Source: Patescibacteria group bacterium
Lineage (GTDB): Bacteria > Patescibacteriota > JACMRA01
Reading direction: 5' to 3'
DNA: 7,619 nucleotides
NCBI GenBank assembly: GCA_029935375.1
Contig: JAOZKL010000006.1
Coordinates: 15,995-23,613 of the forward strand
In this document: positions 1 through 6,553 of the stretch, piece by piece
Layout of the letters: every line of letters begins with the position of its first letter
Position numbering within the stretch: the stretch's first letter is position 1
Translations under genes and position numbers: made by a program
Notes under the pieces: model-generated
Databases searched by the model: none
Told to the model about the DNA's origin: nothing
What the model saw: the letters and a program-made list of their open reading frames with translations, nothing else

Positions 1-786
1 TTTTTTGTATATTATCTTACCTTCTTTTGCTTTGTTGTCTTTTTCTTCTATTATAGCATCGTAAGGATCTACAGTTATCACATCTGTATATGTTTCTAGA
101 TATTCCAATATCTGCCTACCTCTCATATTTACTGATTTAGCTCCCTCTGGTAGGTATTCTGGATAGACTGTTCTTTTTCCTGGATATACTCCATAAACAT
201 AAACTATTCCTTTTTTCTTTAAGTAATCACTCCTTGCTTGTATTTCTTTAGCGTAGTTTTCTAACTCTTGTTGAGTAAAATCACCTACTCTCCATTTACC
301 AGGGATTACCTTCCACCACCAATTATCATCTGTTAGTATGGCCTTATCACTACCAGTATTGCCTTCTAAATACCCCTCACTATCAAACAAGCTCATATCT
401 ATTTCTCGATTAATAGGATCTAAGTCTTTTGAAGAGTTTGCAATGTTCTCAACTTTGTTTTTTGTTATTTGAGAAAAGCGACTTATTTTGAAATCAAAGA
501 GTTTGTTATATGCAATCATTTTATTACGAAAATCAAGATTATCAGCCATGTATTGTTCATACAGCTCTGGATAACTTTTTAACTGATTTAGCAAACTACC
601 AATGCCAATAAAATTATCATTTGCACCTATAATTGCAATTCCTGGTTTTTGTACTAAAGTTCGTTTTTCTGTAAATTCAAAATCGTTAATAATATTCAAT
701 CTTGAGTTTGCATATGGAAACACCAAAACTCCTACAAATACAGAAATGTATAAATAATTTAAAAATATTTTTAACTTAGATATCAT
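1..786 (-). CDS. AlgJ/AlgX-like SGNH-fold O-acetyltransferase, N-terminal part (truncated by window edge)
   Basis: The ATG at 786 opens a frame of exactly 262 codons that is still open at base 1, so the C-terminus is missing. Residues 5-24 form one hydrophobic helix, a signal anchor or uncleaved signal peptide, placing the rest outside the membrane. The order of motifs matches AlgJ/AlgX/DHHW-type proteins: a YPELYEQY segment near 72-79 followed by DNLDFRNKMI (82-91), a FDSEGYLEG stretch (134-142) where the family has its 'GKDGWLF' element, then a helix ending KKKG (190-193), a strand (VYVYGVYP) and KRTVYPEYLP (204-213). The family DxHW catalytic motif normally follows the position where the window ends (KIIYKK), so neither the Asp-His pair nor the Ser can be checked. 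Family role: acetyl transfer to an extracytoplasmic polysaccharide, receiving acetyl groups through an MBOAT partner. That partner lies immediately upstream, only 4 bases away. The acceptor glycan is unknown. No clear Shine-Dalgarno precedes the start, so translational coupling to the upstream gene is likely. Confidence 0.82.
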   Translation of the reverse strand, partial: MISKLKIFLNYLYISVFVGVLVFPYANSRLNIINDFEFTEKRTLVQKPGIAIIGANDNFIGIGSLLNQLKSYPELYEQYMADNLDFRNKMIAYNKLFDFKISRFSQITKNKVENIANSSKDLDPINREIDMSLFDSEGYLEGNTGSDKAILTDDNWWWKVIPGKWRVGDFTQQELENYAKEIQARSDYLKKKGIVYVYGVYPGKRTVYPEYLPEGAKSVNMRGRQILEYLETYTDVITVDPYDAIIEEKDNKAKEGKIIYKK

Positions 787-790
787 AAAA

Positions 791-2203
791 TTAGAATCTG
801 AAGTAAATAAACGGATTATGTGTTTGACTAACTAGCAACATAACAGAATAAATCAAAGTTAGCAGTAAGAAAGCTCTCCTCAAAACCAATGCAGTTACGC
901 TAATATAGTTTTTCTTGCTCTCTAAATATGTAAAAAAATTCTTGGCAACCGGAGTACTAAAGAAAATACCAAAAATCATAATAAGGATAAATCTGAAGTC
1001 AATGTAGTTCATAAATCCTACAAAATCCCAGTTCAAAATCATCGCCTTAATATAACTAAGTGCATGCCTGAGACTGTCCGCACGGAAGAAAACCCAGTTA
1101 AATAAAATCACCAATAGAGCATAAACATGACTAAATCCGACCCAATGTTTTTTTAATAACTCACCAAGAAACAACCTCTCTATCATCACAGCTGCTCCGT
1201 TAAAAATACCCCATATTACAAAGTTCCAACTAGCTCCATGCCAAATACCTGTTAATAAAAACACAACACCAAGATTGAAATAAACTTGATAATCTTTTAC
1301 TCTACTACCTCCCAGTGGAATATAAACATATTCACGAAACCAACTACCTAATGAAATATTCCAACGACGCCAAAATTCGCCAATATTTTTGGAAATATAT
1401 GGGAAGTTAAAATTTTCAACGAATTTGAATCCAAGCATTCTACCGATCCCAATAGCCATGTCTGAATATCCAGAAAAATCAAAATAAATCTGTATAGAGT
1501 ATGCAATCACACCAAGCCATGCAAGCGGAGCTGTAAGATCCCCTCCGGTAAGACTAAAAATATCATCTACAAAAACACTTACCCCATTTGCAATTATTAC
1601 CTTCTTTGCCAAGCCTATCAGGAACCTATCAATGCCATAAACATACGCTTTCAATGTTATTATTCGTGACTTCAGAGCTTCTTTGATATCATTAAACTGC
1701 ACAATCGGACCTGCTATAAGCTGTGGAAACAATGTAATATACAAACCAAGATCTAGTGGATTGCGAACAGCTTTAGATTTTTTGGTATAAACATCAGCTA
1801 TATATGAAATTGCTTGAAATGTAAAAAATGAAATACCAATAGGCAGGTGAACAGGGTCGTTTTGAAACGATACATCAAAAACTTCTGAAGCTTTGTTTAT
1901 ATTCGCAAGGATAAAATTGAAATACTTATAAAATCCAAGTAATAAAAGATTGCCAGCTATGCCAAGCCATAGTATTTTTTTTCTATGAGTTGAGATTTTC
2001 TTCCAATCCATTGCCAAAGCAACGAAGTAGTTAAATACAATTGAAAGAAGTATAACATAGGAATATTCCTGCTCTCCCCAAATATAAAAAAACAAACTAG
2101 ATAACAACAGCCAAATATTTCTAAACTTTGGATTGATAAAGAAATTAACCAGTAGAACGACTGGTAAAAATACGAAAAGAAATGTTAGTGAACTAAAAAG
2201 CAT
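791..2203 (-). CDS. AlgI-like MBOAT family membrane O-acyltransferase
   Basis: A complete 470-residue protein, the usual length for AlgI/PatA/DltB-like MBOAT enzymes, with about ten or more membrane segments from residue 1 to the end. The N-terminus (MLFSSLTFLFVFLPVVLL) is typical of the family. Family motifs seen in order: PIGISFFTFQ (121-130), FPQLIAGPIVQF (159-170), YFDFSGYSDMAIGIGRMLGF (240-259), FWRRWNISLGSWFREYVYIP (277-296) followed by LGGSR, then GIWHGASWNF (319-328), whose His322 is the expected catalytic histidine, FNWVFFRAD (368-376), and the C-terminal FIYFRF. All core motifs are intact, so the enzyme is probably active. From family knowledge, it takes acyl groups (usually acetyl) from a cytoplasmic donor and passes them across the membrane to a glycan or to a partner SGNH protein. 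That partner starts 4 bases downstream. The ATG at 2203 was chosen because the family N-terminus begins there; upstream sequence has no Shine-Dalgarno. The acceptor is not known, so an alginate role should not be assumed. Confidence 0.95.
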   Translation of the reverse strand: MLFSSLTFLFVFLPVVLLVNFFINPKFRNIWLLLSSLFFYIWGEQEYSYVILLSIVFNYFVALAMDWKKISTHRKKILWLGIAGNLLLLGFYKYFNFILANINKASEVFDVSFQNDPVHLPIGISFFTFQAISYIADVYTKKSKAVRNPLDLGLYITLFPQLIAGPIVQFNDIKEALKSRIITLKAYVYGIDRFLIGLAKKVIIANGVSVFVDDIFSLTGGDLTAPLAWLGVIAYSIQIYFDFSGYSDMAIGIGRMLGFKFVENFNFPYISKNIGEFWRRWNISLGSWFREYVYIPLGGSRVKDYQVYFNLGVVFLLTGIWHGASWNFVIWGIFNGAAVMIERLFLGELLKKHWVGFSHVYALLVILFNWVFFRADSLRHALSYIKAMILNWDFVGFMNYIDFRFILIMIFGIFFSTPVAKNFFTYLESKKNYISVTALVLRRAFLLLTLIYSVMLLVSQTHNPFIYFRF

Positions 2204-2222
2204 AGATTATAAGCTGTTAATT

Positions 2223-3206
2223 TTATTCAACCCTGTCAATTCCCCAATTATTAGCATTTGTACGATATAACTGCTCTTCTGCCAAGCGACGATTAGCACG
2301 ACTCAATCTGGCCATAAAAGCAAAGAGTATAACCTGAGCTCCTATAACCATAGAACTAATAGAACTGATCAATAGAGTAAGGTGGTCTTGAGACCCAACA
2401 TTGTTAACATTAACAAGGTAAAGACGAATGAATGTTAAGCCAACACCAGAGACAAAGAAGAGTCCTCCTAATTTCAATAAAACAGATAGACTTTTATAAA
2501 CCAATAAATTATCAATAATGACACCTGCAGAGCGAACCACATATTTCTTTATTGACTTGATCAGCCTCGATGGGCGAACTGCCTCATTAGGTGTTATTTC
2601 TACAAGCTCCAAATTCAAGCCTTTGTTTTCTGCCTGTATAAGATACTCCAATGGAGCTGCATATTCTGATAACAATTGTATACGAGCGATAGCCTCCATA
2701 CTTAGAGCTCTGTACCCACTAGACGCATCATCAATCTTACGACCTGCAACTACACTTACCATCCAAGCCCCAAGTCCTTGAAGAAGTTTCTTGACACCAG
2801 TTGTGTGCTTAACATCAGAAACAGGCCTTTGACCGTGTACAATATCAGCTTTTTTGTTCAGAATGGGAGATATCAATTTTGGAATATCAACAGGATCGTG
2901 TTGGTCATCAGCGTCCATGTTGATAAGAATATCAGCTCCTAAACGATTGGCTATATATAACCCATAATTTAACGTGAAAGGAACTCCCTTGTTTCCATGA
3001 TTTCTATAAACATGATTTGCTCCTAATTTTTTTGCTACAGCAACTGTATTATCAGTACTCCCGTCATCAATAACCAAAGTTTCAATAATATCAATTCCTT
3101 TAAGCTTTTTGGGAAGTTTATTAAAAACAATGTGCAAATTCTCTTCTTCATTAAGACAATTAATTTCTATAATTAGCTTAACTTTCTTATTTTTGTCCGA
3201 TACCAT
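2223..3206 (-). CDS. Family 2 glycosyltransferase, DPM1/GtrB-like (polyprenyl-phosphate sugar transferase)
   Basis: A complete 327-residue protein. Residues 10-230 form a GT-A catalytic domain: VIDDGSTDNT (45-54) binds the nucleotide, DADDQHDP (98-105) carries the metal-binding DxD, and SSGYRA (162-167) is the conserved acceptor-side motif. The following RPSRLIKSIKKYVVRS segment (211-226), an amphipathic linker, and two membrane helices (about 243-265 and 278-298) end in ARLSRANRRLAEEQLYR, a layout typical of DPM1-like bacterial enzymes. Known role of the family: transfer of a sugar from a nucleotide donor to polyprenyl phosphate on the cytoplasmic face, giving a lipid-linked donor for GT-C enzymes. 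Which sugar is used cannot be read from sequence. The start at 3206 lies inside the end of the upstream dehydrogenase gene (20-base overlap), and the next Met (97) is far too late, so coupling is likely. No Shine-Dalgarno is visible. Confidence 0.92.
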   Translation of the reverse strand: MVSDKNKKVKLIIEINCLNEEENLHIVFNKLPKKLKGIDIIETLVIDDGSTDNTVAVAKKLGANHVYRNHGNKGVPFTLNYGLYIANRLGADILINMDADDQHDPVDIPKLISPILNKKADIVHGQRPVSDVKHTTGVKKLLQGLGAWMVSVVAGRKIDDASSGYRALSMEAIARIQLLSEYAAPLEYLIQAENKGLNLELVEITPNEAVRPSRLIKSIKKYVVRSAGVIIDNLLVYKSLSVLLKLGGLFFVSGVGLTFIRLYLVNVNNVGSQDHLTLLISSISSMVIGAQVILFAFMARLSRANRRLAEEQLYRTNANNWGIDRVE

Positions 3207-4479
3207 AATATAATATATTTTGTGACTTTAGAGACTCTTTGTCCAGACAGTTTCTACCATCTACAACTAACTCAATCTTCTTCCATGTATCAATAGATGC
3301 ATTTACAAACTCACTATGATTAGTAGCCAATATAACAGCATCGCAATCATCCATAAATGATTCTAGATCTTTGTGAGTAGACATACCTGGCAAGAATGGA
3401 TCATACACCCTAAGGTCAGCTTCGTATTCCTTCTCCAATACTTTTATCATCTTCAACGAAGGGCTTTCACGCATATCACCAATATCAGCTTTGAATGACA
3501 ATCCCATTATACCAATCTTACTACCTTTTATAGATTTTTCTAGTTTATTTAGACCTCGGAGCAACTTGTCTATAGTGTATAGAGGCATAGAGTTGTTTGT
3601 TTCTCTAGCCATTTTTAGGAACTTATGATCAAAGCCAGATTTCTTTGCCCGCTCAATCAAGTAATACGGATCAACAGGAATACAGTGACCACCTACTCCA
3701 CAACCTGGATAATGAGCCATAAATGCAAACGGTTTGTTTGAAGCTCCTTTTATAACATTTGGCAGATTAATACCCATGGCGTCAAAAGATTTTGCAAGCT
3801 CGTTTACGTATGCAATGTTTATATCACGAAATGTATTTTCTATTATTTTAGTAGCCTCTGCTTCCTTGATAGTATCCATCACATTAACCTCTGCATCTAA
3901 GAAAGACCTATAAAAATCAGCTAGTTTTTCTGCCCCTTCCATAGTAAGGGCTCCAATGTTCCTACTAATATTAGTAACGTTCCATACTGGATCACCTGGA
4001 TTGATTCTTTCTGGACAATGAGCTAGTTCAAAATCCACACCGCCTTTCATACCAGTTTCTTGCTCCATAACTGGAAGAACTTCTTCTTCACAAACACCCG
4101 GATTGATAGTAGACTCTACAATCAGTGATTGACCAGCTCCTTTTTTGATATATTTACATATTGTTTTTGTAGCTGCTCTAACAATACCAATATTTGGATT
4201 AAAATTCTCATCAACTGGCGTAGGCACTGCAACTATATATATACTACAACCCTCTAAAATATCATCTTTTGTGGAAACTTTTATATCGACAGTTTTGATA
4301 GCTTCTTCAGCAAATTCATCCTCAACCGGGGATTTTCTATCTCTTATTGAATTAATCTTTTCTTCTGAAAGATCGAACCCTACCACTTCATATAGAGGGC
4401 TTTTTGCTATTGCACAAGCTAACGGGAATCCAACGTATCCCAAGCCAACTATGGCAACTTTTGTTTTTCCTTTAGTCAT
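3187..4479 (-). CDS. UDP-N-acetylhexosamine 6-dehydrogenase (WecC/WbpA/TviB-like nucleotide sugar dehydrogenase)
   Basis: A complete 430-residue protein, normal for UDP-sugar 6-dehydrogenases. It performs NAD-dependent two-step oxidation of C6 of a UDP-sugar to a uronic acid in the cytoplasm. Residues 8-36 are the Rossmann nucleotide-binding fold (GLGYVG at 12-17, acidic D36 ending strand two). VAVPTPVDE (83-91), ESTINPG (122-128) and PERINPGD (156-163) follow, then KIIENTFRDINIAYVNELAK (211-230), which contains the conserved Lys211 and Asn215. The catalytic Cys266 is in GVGGHCIPVDPYYL (261-274). This form is typical of UDP-ManNAc/GlcNAc/GalNAc dehydrogenases, whereas UDP-glucose dehydrogenases usually have a CFPKD form. 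The C-terminal UDP-binding domain shows GLSFKADIGDMRESPS (326-341), VYDPF (358-362) and DGRN (407-410). All catalytic residues appear present. The exact UDP-HexNAc substrate is undecided, and no epimerase lies in the window. The start is fixed by the Rossmann fold; the upstream 56 bases show no Shine-Dalgarno. Confidence 0.94.
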   Translation of the reverse strand: MTKGKTKVAIVGLGYVGFPLACAIAKSPLYEVVGFDLSEEKINSIRDRKSPVEDEFAEEAIKTVDIKVSTKDDILEGCSIYIVAVPTPVDENFNPNIGIVRAATKTICKYIKKGAGQSLIVESTINPGVCEEEVLPVMEQETGMKGGVDFELAHCPERINPGDPVWNVTNISRNIGALTMEGAEKLADFYRSFLDAEVNVMDTIKEAEATKIIENTFRDINIAYVNELAKSFDAMGINLPNVIKGASNKPFAFMAHYPGCGVGGHCIPVDPYYLIERAKKSGFDHKFLKMARETNNSMPLYTIDKLLRGLNKLEKSIKGSKIGIMGLSFKADIGDMRESPSLKMIKVLEKEYEADLRVYDPFLPGMSTHKDLESFMDDCDAVILATNHSEFVNASIDTWKKIELVVDGRNCLDKESLKSQNILYYGIGQK

Positions 4480-4535
4480 AATAAATTCTTAATATAAATT
4501 GATAACAAATTTATTCATTTTAGTCAAATATTAAA

Positions 4536-6371
4536 CTATCTCAAAAAATATATAGAAATAGAATCGCTAGTTAAAATCGGCTGTATAAATTCTTGCAGAT
4601 TTTTATTTAATCCATGTGACTGACTAAAACTAACCGAATCAACCACAAAATAATCAATACTACTTTCATCCAAAATAGCTTTGAATTTGACGTAATCCTC
4701 TTGCGTCACATCTACAATAGAAGAAAAATATATTGATTTGGAAACAATGTGAGTATTTTTTGTATCAACAGAGTCTTTATTGTTATCAGACGACAATGGC
4801 AAAAGATTACAATTAGTAGATGATAGTATTGGATTTATAATAATATTATTATTACTAAATGACGTTTTAACCTTTTTATGATTCGGCAGGTAAAAAATAT
4901 TATCATCTTTACAAGTGTCAGCTAGTTGGCTATAAGCCTCTGGCCATTGTATATAATTGAGAGACTTAGACAAAACTGTAAAAGGCAAAAATGAGCTTAT
5001 AAAAATTATAGAAATTATAGCTACAGTAGTTATGCGCAACTTCTCTGCATACATCCATAAATAGAGTAAAAGCAATAATAATCCTACACTGAAAACACTG
5101 AAAAATAAACCAGATTGTACAAAAGAAAACCTTTCAAAAAACCAAGAATTTATAAAATGAAGAGGCGGAACAAGTCCAAAACTAAGCAAAAGACCTGACC
5201 CAGTTAGAACAAGTGCAAATAATCCAATAAGATTAAATTTACTCCTTGTAATTATTATATATACACCAAAGATGGTAACGAATAAGAGCAATATCGATGT
5301 AATAATATTAGTTACTGAATTGAAGTAATGACTAAAATTAGTAAAAAATGAAAGGCTGTTACGTGCAACTAAGTTCTCTGAAAAAGTAGAAAAATTATAT
5401 GCTCCAGCTCCTAACAATGCTTGAAAAAACTGTACTCCTCCATTTGAGTGCAATCCAAAAGATCTAACACTATTAAACAAGTCTTTAATACCCTCAAATC
5501 GTGCGAGCTCAACATGAGAAAGATAATAGACACTATAAAGTATTGGTGTAATTATGATAAAAAAAGTAGATATTATATTTTTATATAACAACTTTGAAAA
5601 CTGCAATAAACCACCTTCTGTTCCCCAGTATGCTTGTAATAGCTTGATAGTTAAATATAAGAATCCAATAATTATACTAATTGCAGCAAAAATAAAATGA
5701 GAAACGCTAACCAAAGCCAGTGAAAATAAAACAAAAGAGCTTTTTAAAATAATGGTCGGCGTTAGATCAAGAATATTCTTGAAAAAATATATAACATAAT
5801 AAATGACGAATGGAAATAACAAATGCCCAGCTAAAACAGATATATCTCCCATTAGAAAGTGTTCGTAAGTCCAAGAATTAAAAACATAAAACAAACTAAG
5901 TAAAAGTAAAAAAACATCACTAATACCAACCTTATATCTCTGACTTATTTCCAAAATTATATAAACCTTACGCAAGGAGATGAAAACTAAATACCCGCCA
6001 AACACAAAGATGACTTGTAACAAAAATGAGTAAACAGCTGAAACTGAAGAAAACACTGATAAGAGGTTGCCAATACCATAAAAAAACCAATCAAAAGATA
6101 TTGGACTTATTGACAAGTTAACTAATTCTGATGGGTGAAAATTACGAAAAGAAGGAGTTAGCCTGAAATTAAAAGATATGAAGGACAAAACTGTAAAAAC
6201 TGTAAAAATCAACCAAGACTGCAAACGATAACCCAATAGTTTATATATACTCTTATTGATAGGAGCTCCTACCTTGTTCTGTTGTTTTTCTGGTATGGAT
6301 TTGAACACAACCTCAGATGATCCATCAAGATCCACCACTATAGTCATCAAATCACTACTTCCTTTTTTCAT
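4536..6371 (-). CDS. Large polytopic membrane protein, probable GT-C-type glycosyltransferase or related
   Basis: About 611 residues from the ATG at 6371. The frame stays open up to a TTG at 6398 (620 residues, numbering used here), and another ATG lies at 6347, which has an AAGGAAG stretch about 10 bases ahead; the true start is one of these three. After a hydrophilic N-terminal tail of about 40-50 residues, some 11-12 hydrophobic segments run from 61 to 476. A loop reading NSWTYEHFLMGD (174-185) resembles the 'NPWxYERFLMGQ' loop I recall in large bacterial and archaeal GT-C-like membrane proteins; Glu179 and Asp185 could be functional acids. A soluble C-terminal region (about 480-620) has NIFYLPNHKK (500-509) and IINPIL (520-525), like the 'LPWH...NP' region of such proteins, and closes with a short beta-rich part (SIDYFVVDS, ISIYFLR). 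Its role as a lipid-linked sugar transferase is inferred from this shape and from the neighbouring GT2 and dehydrogenase. It could instead be a YfhO-like or other uncharacterised polytopic protein. It is the first gene of the operon. Confidence 0.72.
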   Translation of the reverse strand: MKKGSSDLMTIVVDLDGSSEVVFKSIPEKQQNKVGAPINKSIYKLLGYRLQSWLIFTVFTVLSFISFNFRLTPSFRNFHPSELVNLSISPISFDWFFYGIGNLLSVFSSVSAVYSFLLQVIFVFGGYLVFISLRKVYIILEISQRYKVGISDVFLLLLSLFYVFNSWTYEHFLMGDISVLAGHLLFPFVIYYVIYFFKNILDLTPTIILKSSFVLFSLALVSVSHFIFAAISIIIGFLYLTIKLLQAYWGTEGGLLQFSKLLYKNIISTFFIIITPILYSVYYLSHVELARFEGIKDLFNSVRSFGLHSNGGVQFFQALLGAGAYNFSTFSENLVARNSLSFFTNFSHYFNSVTNIITSILLLFVTIFGVYIIITRSKFNLIGLFALVLTGSGLLLSFGLVPPLHFINSWFFERFSFVQSGLFFSVFSVGLLLLLLYLWMYAEKLRITTVAIISIIFISSFLPFTVLSKSLNYIQWPEAYSQLADTCKDDNIFYLPNHKKVKTSFSNNNIIINPILSSTNCNLLPLSSDNNKDSVDTKNTHIVSKSIYFSSIVDVTQEDYVKFKAILDESSIDYFVVDSVSFSQSHGLNKNLQEFIQPILTSDSISIYFLR

Positions 6372-6553
6372 ACGAACTATAAATAAAACTTGCGTCAAAC
6401 TGTTATTTTTGTCAAGAAGCCTTTAGAATTTTTATATACAATTACTAAAAAGAGGTCTAAAAAAGTTATATAAAACCTCCATATGTTATTTAATAGAAAT
6501 AAAAATGACAATATTGACAAAACTTAAGACTTTGTACACCTTCATACTTATCT
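6372..6553. promoter_or_regulatory. Divergent AT-rich intergenic region, presumed promoters of both units
   Basis: This is the only sizeable gap in the window and separates genes that point away from each other, so both promoters should be here. It is very AT-rich. It contains TTGACA on the plus strand (6514-6519) but no good -10 at the usual distance, and a second TTGACA reading on the minus strand (6415-6410), also without a good -10. An 8-base palindrome TTATATAA (6466-6473) sits within a short inverted repeat GAGGT (6452-6456) / ACCTC (6475-6479). No small open frame with a convincing protein, no riboswitch and no RNA gene was recognised. The region extends to 6398 on its left edge if the TTG start of the minus-strand gene is correct. 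Confidence 0.5.
6483..6511 (-). promoter_or_regulatory. Weak candidate promoter for the glycan operon
   Basis: Read on the minus strand, TTGTCA (6511-6506, five of six matches to the -35 consensus) is followed after 17 bases by TAACAT (6488-6483, four of six matches to the -10 consensus). Transcription would begin near 6476 and leave a leader of about 80-105 bases. Such matches are frequent by chance in AT-rich DNA, so this is only a candidate. Confidence 0.2.

Noticed and set aside
2518..2781. Plus-strand open frame of 87 codons
   Set aside because: It lies wholly antisense to the well-supported GT2 gene and its protein resembles nothing known; it is a shadow frame.
4145..4492. Plus-strand open frame of 115 codons
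   Set aside because: Antisense to the N-terminal half of the UDP-sugar dehydrogenase, whose Rossmann and other motifs are clear on the other strand.
4480..4535. Possible internal promoter or small feature between the membrane protein and dehydrogenase genes
   Set aside because: The 56 bases are AT-rich with no hairpin and no convincing -35/-10 pair; an ordinary operon spacer is the simplest reading.
6452..6479. Inverted repeat GAGGT/ACCTC as a possible terminator or operator
   Set aside because: The stem is only 5 base pairs with an 18-base AT-rich loop, and it sits between divergent starts where no terminator is needed. A regulator site cannot be excluded but is unsupported.
6514..6519. 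TTGACA as the -35 box for the YifB/ComM gene
   Set aside because: No reasonable -10 sequence occurs 15-19 bases downstream (for example CACCTT at 17), so it is not called as a promoter.
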